Of a DNA stretch of 32,577 nucleotides, positions 9,276-16,969 are shown in pieces. Both the position numbers and the translations under genes were made by a program. The stretch is from NCBI GenBank assembly GCA_945905925.1, contig CAMDQN010000072.1, forward strand, positions 1 to 32,577, given 5' to 3'. This DNA comes from Singulisphaera sp. GP187 (GTDB lineage: Bacteria; Planctomycetota; Planctomycetia; Gemmatales; Gemmataceae). How positions within the stretch are numbered: position 1 is the first letter of the stretch; the number at the start of each line of letters is the position of its first letter. A model generated the notes under the pieces. It was not told the DNA's origin. It ran no database searches and saw only the letters and a list, made by a program, of their open reading frames with translations.

Positions 9276-9370
9276 GTCTCAAGTCCGCAGGTCTCAAGTC
9301 CCAAGTCGAAACTTCGGCACCCGATGGGGCTGTTTTTCGACTTGAGACTTGCGGACTTGCGACCTGCGAC
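9276..9370. repeat. Inverted arrays of AAGTC heptads in the nuoL-nuoM spacer
   Basis: The left arm (9276-9311) consists of units GTCTCAA, GTCCGCAG, GTCTCAA, GTCCCAA, GTCGAAA. The right arm (about 9332-9370) is the inverse series: GACTTGA, GACTTGCG, GACTTGC, GACCTGC, GAC. Spacing is 7, 8, 7, 7 in both arms, so they can fold back on each other. The same family occurs at 29561-29645. Confidence 0.85.
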
Positions 9371-9379
9371 TGTTCTCCC

Positions 9380-11338
9380 CTAGCGGGTGATTCGGAACAC
9401 GACGAACGTCAGGAACACAGCCACGCCCAGTGCCATCGACAGCGCGTAGAACTGCACCAGGCCGTTCTGGATCGGCCGGACCCAGCCGCCGATGAATCGC
9501 GGGATCGTGGAGATCAGGCGGGCCAGTGCGTCCAGGAAGCCGTCGAACACGCGGGCCAGGAACGCGAGAACCTCCACCGGCTTCACCAACGCGGCGCCGT
9601 AGATTTCGTCCACGTACAGCTTCTTCCGCGACAGCTCGAACACCTTTGCCATTCCCGCTGGCGCTCGTTCTGCGCCGCCGTTGCGGTACAGTGCGAACGC
9701 GACGCCGATTCCGCCGAGCGCGAGGACAACGCTCACGCTCGCAATGATCCAGTTGAAGTGGTGCGCCACGTCCTTCGCCGGGGTCCGGCCGCGCGCCTGC
9801 ATGAGCGACGGCGCGCTTCCCAGGAAGTCGCTGAACCAGTGCGTGAACGGTTCCAGCACGATACCCACAGACAATGCGCCCGCCGCCAGAATGAGTAACG
9901 GAATCGTCATCGATCGCGTCGATTCGTGCGCGTGGTGCCCGGCTTCATGCGGGATTTTCTCCGGTCCCCAAAACGTGAGGAAGTACGCGCGGAACGTGTA
10001 GAACGCGGTCAGAAAAGCCGTCACGCACGCGACGAGGAACAGCGTGAAGTAGCCCGCGGTGTAGTGGCTCTCTGTATCGACCGCCGCGAGGAGCGATTCC
10101 AGAATCAGGTCTTTGCTCCAGAATCCCGAGAGGAGCGGGAACCCGGCGAGCGCGAGGGCACCGCACAGGAACGTGAGGTGCGTCGTCGGCATCACCTTGC
10201 GCAACCCGCCGAACTGCCGCACGTCGATCACACCACCCATCGAATGCATCACGCTCCCGGCCGCGAGGAACAAGAGCGCCTTGAAGAACGCGTGCGTGAA
10301 CAAGTGGAACATCGCGGCCGTCACCGCGAACGCGGGGCTAATCGTGCCCGACGTTCCCAGTGCCATGAACATGAACCCCAGTTGGCTGACTGTCGAATAT
10401 GCGAGGATGCGCTTCAGGTCGGTTTGCGCCAGCGCGATGAACGCCGCGAGCAGCGCCGTGATTCCGCCGATCCACGAAACCACGATCTGCGCGTCGGGCG
10501 CCATCGCGAAGAGCGGCGCGCAGCGGGCGAGGAGGTACACGCCGGCGGTCACCATCGTCGCGGCGTGGATGAGCGCGCTGACAGGCGTCGGGCCTTCCAT
10601 CGCGTCCGGCAACCACACGTATAGCGGGAACTGCGCGCTCTTGCCGACCGCGCCGCAGAACAGCAGCAGGCATGCGAGTGTGAGTTGCCATGCGTCCGGT
10701 TGAAAACGCTGGATATGGTCGAACAGCAGGTTGAGGTCGGTGTGCCAGCCTCCGAGCTTCCAGAGCAGGAAGATGCCGAGCAAAAAGCCGGTGTCGCCGA
10801 GTCGCGTGTACAGGAATGCCTTCCGTGCCGCGGCGGCTGCACTTGGCTTCTCGAAGTAGTAACCCACGAGCAGATAAGAGCAAAGGCCGACGCCTTCCCA
10901 AAACGCGACCAGCACGAAGAAGTTGTTCGCCAGTACCAACCCGCACATGCTGAAGACGAAGAGCCCCATCACCGCGAAGAACCGCGGGAAGCCCTTGTCG
11001 CCCCGCATGTAGCCGCCGGCGAACACCGCGATCCATGTCCCGACGAAGGTGATCATTGCCAGCATGATCGCGGAGAGTGCATCCACGGTGATCGTGAACC
11101 GCGCCTGCAAGTGCCCAGCCGCGAACCACGTGATCGGCTTGGAGGGCGGGACCCCGGCGCCGCTGTCGAGCACTTTCAGGAGCAGCAACAGCGCGACCAC
11201 GGCCGCGCTACCGCACGCGACGATCAGCGGCACATGCGCGAGCTTCTTCAGCGGCGTGAGCGAGCTGAACGCCGCGAGCAAACACGCCGACAGCGGTAAC
11301 AGGAGGACGATGAGCGCGAGGCCGATCGGTTCAAACAC
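9380..11338 (-). CDS. nuoL: NADH-quinone oxidoreductase subunit L
   Basis: NuoL is the distal antiporter-like subunit; in the family a long lateral helix runs along the membrane arm. The 652-residue protein shows FWEGVGLCSYLLVGYYF, KSAQFPLYVWLPDAMEGPTPVSALIHAATMVTAGVYL and a hydrophobic C-terminal helix. The start is GTG at 11338 with AGGAGG seven bases upstream. It overlaps the end of nuoK by 8 bases, which points to translational coupling. Length and motifs are normal for NuoL. Confidence 0.97.
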   Translation of the reverse strand: MFEPIGLALIVLLLPLSACLLAAFSSLTPLKKLAHVPLIVACGSAAVVALLLLLKVLDSGAGVPPSKPITWFAAGHLQARFTITVDALSAIMLAMITFVGTWIAVFAGGYMRGDKGFPRFFAVMGLFVFSMCGLVLANNFFVLVAFWEGVGLCSYLLVGYYFEKPSAAAAARKAFLYTRLGDTGFLLGIFLLWKLGGWHTDLNLLFDHIQRFQPDAWQLTLACLLLFCGAVGKSAQFPLYVWLPDAMEGPTPVSALIHAATMVTAGVYLLARCAPLFAMAPDAQIVVSWIGGITALLAAFIALAQTDLKRILAYSTVSQLGFMFMALGTSGTISPAFAVTAAMFHLFTHAFFKALLFLAAGSVMHSMGGVIDVRQFGGLRKVMPTTHLTFLCGALALAGFPLLSGFWSKDLILESLLAAVDTESHYTAGYFTLFLVACVTAFLTAFYTFRAYFLTFWGPEKIPHEAGHHAHESTRSMTIPLLILAAGALSVGIVLEPFTHWFSDFLGSAPSLMQARGRTPAKDVAHHFNWIIASVSVVLALGGIGVAFALYRNGGAERAPAGMAKVFELSRKKLYVDEIYGAALVKPVEVLAFLARVFDGFLDALARLISTIPRFIGGWVRPIQNGLVQFYALSMALGVAVFLTFVVFRITR

Positions 11339-11759
11339 GGGCGGCCTCCTCTGCGGTCAGTTGAGGAACGGGCCTCGCACCGGCCGGCGTGAGCGTCGGT
11401 TCCGGTTCGATTACGGGGCGCTGCAGCGGTTCGTCGTCCACCGTCGCGGGCACGCCGAGTTCGCGCAGTTCTTGCCAGTCGGTCGAGTCGAGCGATCGGC
11501 GGCGCCGGTACAGACTGATGAACAGCGCCAGCGCGACGCCAGCTTCGCACGCCGCAACAGCCAGGATAAAGAGTACGAACACCTGACCCTGTAGGTTCGC
11601 ATGGAAACGCGCGAACGCGACGAAGTTGATCGCGACCGCTTGCAGCATCATCTCGGCGCAGAGGAACATCGTGATGAGGTTCCGTCGGGTGAGGAACCCG
11701 ACCAAACCGATTCCAAAGAGCGCCGCAGCGACCGCGAGGAAGTGCCAGAGCGTGATCAC
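11331..11759 (-). CDS. nuoK: NADH-quinone oxidoreductase subunit K, with C-terminal tail
   Basis: NuoK is a small three-helix subunit of the complex I membrane arm, part of the proton path between NuoJ and NuoN. Residues 1-85 cover the normal family: NLITMFLCAEMMLQAVAINFVAF holds one conserved membrane Glu, and AACEAGVALALFISLYRRRRSLD holds the second. The usual length is about 100; here it is 142, with a hydrophilic Pro/Glu-rich tail after the arginines. The start is GTG at 11759 with AAGGAG eight bases before it; the GTGA overlaps the nuoJ stop by 3 bases. Confidence 0.95.
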   Translation of the reverse strand: MITLWHFLAVAAALFGIGLVGFLTRRNLITMFLCAEMMLQAVAINFVAFARFHANLQGQVFVLFILAVAACEAGVALALFISLYRRRRSLDSTDWQELRELGVPATVDDEPLQRPVIEPEPTLTPAGARPVPQLTAEEAARV

Positions 11760-12979
11760 TTGGCGACTCCTTTCCGGTGCGCGATCGCTATCGCACCAAT
11801 GACAGCGACGAGCAACAGCGTGCCTGCGAGTTCGATCGCCAACAGGTGTTCCGAGTACAACACAAGCCCCAGGTTACGGACGTTGCTCGCGGGCAGGTCG
11901 CTCGCGCCGCGGAGCAGAAGGACTTCGTCGCGGAGTTGCCGCACGGCGGCTTTGGCCGCGTCACGGTCCGGGTTCTCCCCCATCGCGCGCTGGACGGCTT
12001 TGTATGTTGTCGCCTGAGTCTCGCGAACGATCGTGGACCGTTTGACGATCGCCCGGGCTTGCTCGTCCTCGCGGAATAGCGCCGGTCCGTCGCCGCTTGG
12101 CTTGACCGAGAGCTTCACCAGTCGGTCGCGAATCGAGCCGTTCCGGAACGTACCGAAGGTTTCCAGCTCTGATAGGTTGGGCGGCGGAACACCGTCGGGC
12201 ACGTGCGCGCCGCCCACGACCAGTGTGAGGTGGTTCTTGATCGGCAGGTACACCTTCTCGAACGCCTCCAGGCAGTCATTTCGCGCCGTGTTTGTGCTGA
12301 TGTCAGGGTCGAGCAGTTTCTCTGCTTCTTCGAGGCGAGTGGCAATCTCGCCGAGCGATTTACGTTCTTCGGGCGTGATAACCGGCAGGAGCAAGTGCGA
12401 TTGCGGAACCAGTGTGTTCTCGTCGGGCTTCGCGCCGAGGCTCGTCTGGTGGAGCGTGAACAGGATCAGCCCGACGAACGCGAACCCGGCGAACCCGCCG
12501 TAGAGCGGTTCGCGGCTGCGGTCGTTTTCATCCGAGGGGCCTTCGGCGTGGGAGAGCATCAACACGAACAGGAACGTGACGATGATCGCGCCAGCGTAGA
12601 TGATGATGGTCGCGGCCATCAGGAACGGGGCGGCGAGCAACAGGAACAGCCCGCACGTACTCAGCACAACGAACGCGAACGCGATCGCGCCGCGAGCCGG
12701 GTTCTTCTGTACCACGAGGACTGTACCGAAGACCAGGGCGCCCGCTGAGAAGAACACAAACAGGATGGTTCCGACGAGGTCCGGCACGGGCTTCCCGAAC
12801 GTGATGACCAGCCACGACACCAGCACCGCGGCCGATGCGATCAGGGCCGCGATTCCGCCCGGAACGAACCGACCCCGCGGGTTCGGCAACAAGAGGAAGA
12901 ACCCAACGACACCGAGCAGCGCGGCCAGGGCAATGTGCCCGCCGGCTTGCTGCGTCTGACTGAGCGCGAACAGGTTCAT
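11756..12979 (-). CDS. nuoJ: NADH-quinone oxidoreductase subunit J, with large soluble insertion
   Basis: NuoJ is a complex I membrane-arm subunit whose pi-bulge helix couples quinone chemistry to pumping. Starting at ATG 12979 it has 407 residues, about twice the usual length. Residues 21-61 look like two extra N-terminal helices. Canonical NuoJ begins near 70: VFFSAGALVFGTVLVVQKNPARGAIAF, then FLMAATIIIYAGAIIVTFLFVLML (119-142). Residues about 180-365 form a charged, mostly helical insert between the fourth and fifth canonical helices. The protein then resumes with NLGLVLYSEHLLAIELAGTLLLVAVIGAIAIA (369-400), the normal NuoJ ending. The frame is open throughout, so this is an insertion and not two genes. 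The frame is also open upstream to 13105, but that would translate the hairpin at 13061-13128. Confidence 0.92.
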   Translation of the reverse strand: MNLFALSQTQQAGGHIALAALLGVVGFFLLLPNPRGRFVPGGIAALIASAAVLVSWLVITFGKPVPDLVGTILFVFFSAGALVFGTVLVVQKNPARGAIAFAFVVLSTCGLFLLLAAPFLMAATIIIYAGAIIVTFLFVLMLSHAEGPSDENDRSREPLYGGFAGFAFVGLILFTLHQTSLGAKPDENTLVPQSHLLLPVITPEERKSLGEIATRLEEAEKLLDPDISTNTARNDCLEAFEKVYLPIKNHLTLVVGGAHVPDGVPPPNLSELETFGTFRNGSIRDRLVKLSVKPSGDGPALFREDEQARAIVKRSTIVRETQATTYKAVQRAMGENPDRDAAKAAVRQLRDEVLLLRGASDLPASNVRNLGLVLYSEHLLAIELAGTLLLVAVIGAIAIAHRKGVAK

Positions 12980-13060
12980 GCGGACTTCGTGAAGGTTGTC
13001 ACAAGCAGAACTTGACGATGGTATATGGGTGGAGAAGGGTGCGGCAGCGCCGTCAGCGAA

Positions 13061-13128
13061 TTGTTTAGTCGCAACGGCGCAGGGGGTGTGCGTCCCTTCG
13101 CGCACCCCCGCGGGTTGCGACTAAACAA
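13061..13128. repeat. 68-base hairpin in the nuoI-nuoJ spacer
   Basis: TTGTTTAGTCGCAA (13061-13074) and TTGCGACTAAACAA (13115-13128) are perfect 14-base inverted arms. Inside them, GGGGGTG(T)GCG pairs with CGC(G)CACCCCC around CCCTT. It lies just after the nuoI stop and could act as an mRNA stability or processing hairpin. No T-run makes it an obvious terminator. Confidence 0.85.
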
Positions 13129-13133
13129 CGGCC

Positions 13134-13706
13134 TCATTTCTGTTCTGGGGGCGATTCTGAGGCGACGCTCAACTTCCCCGCCTGCGTGCGCACTGGGTCC
13201 GTGCCGGCTTGCGTGGTGGTGTCGAACACGCTCAACAACTTCTCCTTGTCGAACACCATTTGTTCGCGGCTGAACCCGGTGAGGTCGTAGAGCGTGGTGA
13301 GTTCGATCGCGTCCACCGGGCACGCTTCTTCGCACATCCCGCAATAGATGCAGCGTAATTCATCAATGACGAAGGTTTCCGGGTACTTCTCGCGCCCGTC
13401 TTTTTGCCACTCCGCGGGCGCGGGCGCTGCCACAATGTCGATGCAGTGCGCAGGGCAGGCGGTCGCGCACATGTAACAAGCCACGCACTTGACGCGGCCG
13501 TTTGCGTCACGATTCAGCCGATGCACGCCGCGATAGTTCAGCGGCATCGTCGGTTCTTGCTCCGGGTACTGCTCCGTGACCTTGCGGCTGACCATGTGGC
13601 TGAGTGTGGTCTTCAACCCGTCGATGAGTGCGGGGATGTAGAGCTGTTCCCAGAGGCCGAGTTTGGCCTCTTCAACCCACGTCACTTCGGATTCGGCGAT
13701 CGGCAT
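13134..13706 (-). CDS. nuoI: NADH-quinone oxidoreductase subunit I
   Basis: NuoI carries the two 4Fe-4S clusters N6a and N6b that relay electrons toward N2 in the peripheral arm of complex I. The cysteine motifs are CVACYMCATACPAHC (C74, C77, C80, C84, plus C88) and CIYCGMCEEACPVDA (C119, C122, C125, C129). The 190-residue length is normal. The start is ATG at 13706, preceded by GGAGAG. It follows nuoH by 36 bases and is followed by a strong hairpin before nuoJ. Confidence 0.97.
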   Translation of the reverse strand: MPIAESEVTWVEEAKLGLWEQLYIPALIDGLKTTLSHMVSRKVTEQYPEQEPTMPLNYRGVHRLNRDANGRVKCVACYMCATACPAHCIDIVAAPAPAEWQKDGREKYPETFVIDELRCIYCGMCEEACPVDAIELTTLYDLTGFSREQMVFDKEKLLSVFDTTTQAGTDPVRTQAGKLSVASESPPEQK

Positions 13707-13742
13707 ATTCTCTCCGTTTAGCGTGTGACCCGGCGGGGCGCT

Positions 13743-15059
13743 TTACCGCCCGGCGTAAGTCACGCCTGCGGGCAGACCCGGCGGCATCTTCTTCACGGCG
13801 CGCTTCGGGTTGGTGATCGTGCCGCGGCTGCGGGCACCCAACACACCGGCACCGAAGAACAACAGCGCGTTCACGCCGGTCAGCACGATCAGTGACCAGC
13901 CGAACTGCTTCACGAAGATCACCGCGAGCAGGTTCAGCAGTGCCAGTGGGATCATCACTTTCCACGCGAGGTTCATCAGTTGGTCGAACCGGAACCGCGG
14001 AATCGTCCATCGCACCAGTTGCGCGAAGACACACAGCCCAACCATCTTCCCACACAGGATGAGCAACTTCAGCACGGCCGCGACGATCGCATTACTGGAG
14101 ATCGACTCCAGCCCGAACAGACTCCAACCGCCGAGGAACAGCACCGCGACCATGAAGCTCGAAGCGACGAGGTGGATGTATTCCGTGAGCAGCATCAGCC
14201 CGAGTTTAAGCGAACTGTACTCGGTGTGATACCCGCCGATGAGTTCCTGCTCGGCTTCGGGCAGGTCGAATGGGAGCCGGCTGCTCTCGGCGTATGAACT
14301 GGCGAGGAACAGCAGGAGCGCGAGCGGCTGGAACAGCACGAGCCACCAGTTGTTACCGACCGCGAGGCCGATCCCGCGGAGCCAGGCGGTGACGCTTCCG
14401 AGAACCGGGTCCGGCGTGCCGCCTGGGGTCGCTTGCCACGCGATGATCTTTTCCGGGTTCAGCGAACCGACGAGGATGAACACACCGAGCACTGACAGGC
14501 CGAGTGGGATTTCGTAACTCACGATCTGCGCCGAACTCCGCAGAGAGCCGAGCAGCGAGTATTTGTTGTTCGCGCTCCAACCCGCGAGGATGGCGCCGTA
14601 TACCGCGAGGGAGCCGAGCGCGAAGATGTACAGCACACCGATATCCAAGCCCGGGGCGAGCACGAAGTTGAAGCTCTCGGCGTAAGCCTTCTGTTGCGCA
14701 TCGAATGTCGCGACGGCATCCGGTGTCGTGATCGCAACCGGTTCCGGGGCCGGGGTCGTTGAACCAAACGGCACGATTGCGAGCGCCAGGAGCGCGGTTC
14801 CGACCGCGACCGCAGGGGCGAGCAGGTAGAACACGCGGTCCACGTGATCTGGGATCACTTCTTCTTTGAGGAAGAATTTGCCACCGTCGGCGAGTGGTTG
14901 GAGCAAGCCCCCGGGGCCGACACGGTTGGGACCGACGCGGTCCTGTATCCAGGCGGAGATTTTGCGCTCGCCGAGCGTGAGGTAACCGCACACGCCGAGG
15001 ATGCCCCCAATGAGGCCGACGATGACGATCGCGGTGATGGTGATGTCGAAGTTCGGCAT
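13743..15059 (-). CDS. nuoH: NADH-quinone oxidoreductase subunit H
   Basis: NuoH is the membrane subunit that forms the quinone-entry chamber with NuoB and NuoD. ERKISAWIQDRVGPNRVGPGG (31-51) and the charged loop AESSRLPFDLPEAEQELIGGYHTEYS (257-282) are the family signatures. At 438 residues it exceeds the usual 320-350. The extra sequence is mainly a hydrophilic Pro/Thr/Ala segment at about 100-130, a stretch near 200-225 and a basic C-terminal tail. The start is ATG at 15059. The spacer to nuoG contains a GGCGTAAGCC-type inverted repeat that also provides the nuoG stop codon. Confidence 0.97.
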   Translation of the reverse strand: MPNFDITITAIVIVGLIGGILGVCGYLTLGERKISAWIQDRVGPNRVGPGGLLQPLADGGKFFLKEEVIPDHVDRVFYLLAPAVAVGTALLALAIVPFGSTTPAPEPVAITTPDAVATFDAQQKAYAESFNFVLAPGLDIGVLYIFALGSLAVYGAILAGWSANNKYSLLGSLRSSAQIVSYEIPLGLSVLGVFILVGSLNPEKIIAWQATPGGTPDPVLGSVTAWLRGIGLAVGNNWWLVLFQPLALLLFLASSYAESSRLPFDLPEAEQELIGGYHTEYSSLKLGLMLLTEYIHLVASSFMVAVLFLGGWSLFGLESISSNAIVAAVLKLLILCGKMVGLCVFAQLVRWTIPRFRFDQLMNLAWKVMIPLALLNLLAVIFVKQFGWSLIVLTGVNALLFFGAGVLGARSRGTITNPKRAVKKMPPGLPAGVTYAGR

Positions 15060-15069
15060 GATTCGTCTT

Positions 15070-15154
15070 GGCGAGCGGGGGCGTAAGCCCCCTGTTAAGT
15101 TTTACGGTGCCACTTGCGCGAAGGCTAACAGGGGGCTTACGCCCCCCGCTCACC
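15070..15154. repeat. Inverted repeat with GCGTAAGC core, overlapping the nuoG stop
   Basis: The left arm (15070-15097) and right arm (15126-15154, inverted) match almost completely. Both contain GCGGGG(G)GCGTAAGCCCC followed by CTGTTA, with one base missing on the left and one C/T difference. The right arm encodes the last residues GERGA and the TAA stop of nuoG. Single copies of the same element are at 23821-23845 and 27543-27568. Confidence 0.9.
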
Positions 15155-16843
15155 TGCAACTTCCAACGCGATGCGAGTTTCCGGGGCCAGCGCGCCGAAG
15201 AACGGCACGGCCTTCGCCATCTCTTTGCGAACCGCGCCCGGTTGCACCAACCCCTTACGGCCAAGCAGGTCGAACGCGAGTTGCAACTCGGTTCGCGCCT
15301 CCTGCGGTGGGCGCGCCGCACGGCCGAACGTCTGCACGTAGTTCGCGTGGTTCACGAACGTGCCGTCCTTCTCAAACCCAGTCGTCGCGGGGAGGATGTA
15401 CTTTGCGCTCGCGGTGACGACTGTGGGCAGCAGGTCTTGGGCGACGAGCAGCACGGGTGCCTTCCAGCCGGTCGGTACGAGCGCGTCGAGGTGCGATTTA
15501 TCTGGGTAGCCGCCGCTGAACCACATCGCCGAGAGCGATTCCTTCGCGATGCTCGCGAACGTGATCACCTCCCCCTGAAGTTGCTTTAACACGGCTTCGA
15601 CGCCGTTGCGGTTCGGTGCCTTCTCCGCGCGTATGGTGAATTTCACCGGCTCGACCGGTTCGCCTTTCGCGTTCTTCGGGTAGGTGTCGTCAGCGCCGAT
15701 CAGTGGAACCGGCCCCAACACGAGCCGCACGTCCTTCGATAGCGACTTGAAGTAGGTGCCGAGCAAGAAGGCTTCTTCAGCGGTGAGGAACGGCGACAGC
15801 ACCGCGACCACGCCCGTCGCGTTCGCCGTCACCGCGTCGGCAAACTCTTGCTTCAGTTGCGGGAGCAGCGTGCTCCACGCGATCGGCTTGAACTTGCCTT
15901 CCGACTTCGTCACCGGGCGCACGAACCGCTCGCCCGAGTTCGCGTGGTGATATCCGTAGCGGCCCTCATCGCAGATGAAGTGCCCTTGGGCTTCCGGGTT
16001 GTGCCGCGCCCGAATGCGGTACACGATGTCCTTGTTCGCATCGACGTAGGTGCTGCAACCCGTGCTGCAACGGTTACAGACACCGTCCACGGTCTTGAGA
16101 TACCAGACGCGTTGCTTGTAGAGGAAGTCTTTCGAGCCGAGCGCGCCGACGGGGCAGAGGTCAACGACGTTGCCCGCGAGTTTGTTTTCGAGCGGCCGAC
16201 CGGGGAACACGTCGATCTCTTCGTGGTGCCCGCGACCGGAGACGTATAGCTCCGCGGTGCCCGAAATCTCGCGCGTGAAACGCACGCACCGCGTACACAT
16301 GATGCAGCGGTCGGTGAACAGCGTGATCTTGCTCGACAACTGCGGCTTGTTCGGCGGCGTGTTCTTCACGTCCACCATGCGCGACTCGGAGCGCCCGTAC
16401 TTGTACGAGAAGTCTTGAAGCTTGCACTCACCGGCCTTGTCGCATACTGGACAGTCGAGCGGGTGATTGATGAGCAACCCTTCGAGCGTGTCCGCCTGCG
16501 ATTTCTTCGCGCGCTCGCCCAAGGGTGCGGTTCTGGTGTATCCAGGGTCGTAGGCCAGAGCCGGAAGAGATTTGTCGCGCTTGTCGTACTCGCCGGTGAC
16601 GATGACGGTGCCGTCCTTCACGGGCGTCTGGCACCCAGGCAGCACCCGTGGCTGCATCGTCACCTTGCCGTCTTTCAGATCGCCGACTTCGACGAGACAC
16701 ATACGGCACGATGCGACGACGGATAGCGCTTCGTGCCAGCAGTAGTGCGGCACGAACACGCCGGCGAGTTCGGCCACCTGCACGCAGTTGAGCCGCTTCG
16801 TGCCGATCTCGACCGGCTTGTCGTTCACGTAAACCGTCGGCAT
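15137..16843 (-). CDS. nuoG: NADH-quinone oxidoreductase subunit G, short form retaining the N7 motif
   Basis: NuoG holds most iron-sulfur clusters of the peripheral arm of complex I. From ATG 16843 it has 568 residues. Ligands visible: N1b at C35, C46, C49, C71; N5 at H127, C131, C134, C140; N4 at C180, C183, C186, C230; and the off-path N7 as C256-x2-C259-x3-C263-x27-C291, the spacing known from bacterial NuoG. The following molybdopterin-oxidoreductase-like region has only about 275 residues, shorter than in the roughly 700-900-residue homologues. The C-terminus GERGA and the stop codon are encoded by an intergenic repeat, so the original end may have been displaced. A lipoprotein gene separates nuoG from nuoF, which it usually follows directly. 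Confidence 0.95.
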   Translation of the reverse strand: MPTVYVNDKPVEIGTKRLNCVQVAELAGVFVPHYCWHEALSVVASCRMCLVEVGDLKDGKVTMQPRVLPGCQTPVKDGTVIVTGEYDKRDKSLPALAYDPGYTRTAPLGERAKKSQADTLEGLLINHPLDCPVCDKAGECKLQDFSYKYGRSESRMVDVKNTPPNKPQLSSKITLFTDRCIMCTRCVRFTREISGTAELYVSGRGHHEEIDVFPGRPLENKLAGNVVDLCPVGALGSKDFLYKQRVWYLKTVDGVCNRCSTGCSTYVDANKDIVYRIRARHNPEAQGHFICDEGRYGYHHANSGERFVRPVTKSEGKFKPIAWSTLLPQLKQEFADAVTANATGVVAVLSPFLTAEEAFLLGTYFKSLSKDVRLVLGPVPLIGADDTYPKNAKGEPVEPVKFTIRAEKAPNRNGVEAVLKQLQGEVITFASIAKESLSAMWFSGGYPDKSHLDALVPTGWKAPVLLVAQDLLPTVVTASAKYILPATTGFEKDGTFVNHANYVQTFGRAARPPQEARTELQLAFDLLGRKGLVQPGAVRKEMAKAVPFFGALAPETRIALEVAGERGA

Positions 16844-16866
16844 GATCGAACCTGTAGGTGCATTTC

Positions 16867-16967
16867 GTAGGGTGGGTCGAGGCTCGGGTTCGCGAGCCGA
16901 AGGCCCACCACTCACGTCAACGGTTCTTGGTGGGTCTTCGCCGCAAAGCCGGCTCGACCCACCCTAC
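16867..16967. repeat. Nested inverted repeat between the lipoprotein gene and nuoG
   Basis: The outer arms are GTAGGGTGGGTCGAG (16867-16881) and CTCGACCCACCCTAC (16953-16967), perfect over 15 bases. Inside, CGAAGGCCCACCA pairs with TGGTGGGTCTTCG (12 of 13), and GGCTCG with CGAGCC forms a small side hairpin. The element occupies almost the whole spacer and ends 3 bases from the lipoprotein stop. Confidence 0.85.
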
Positions 16968-16969
16968 CA

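Noticed and set aside
8043-9383. A 446-codon open frame on the plus strand opposite nuoM
   Set aside because: It is antisense to a certain nuoM, is extremely rich in Arg, Glu and His, and shows no domain. It is a by-product of high-GC third codon positions.
11756-12979. nuoJ as two fused or broken genes
   Set aside because: The frame is continuous and the final NuoJ helix is present after the insert, so an insertion in one protein explains it better.
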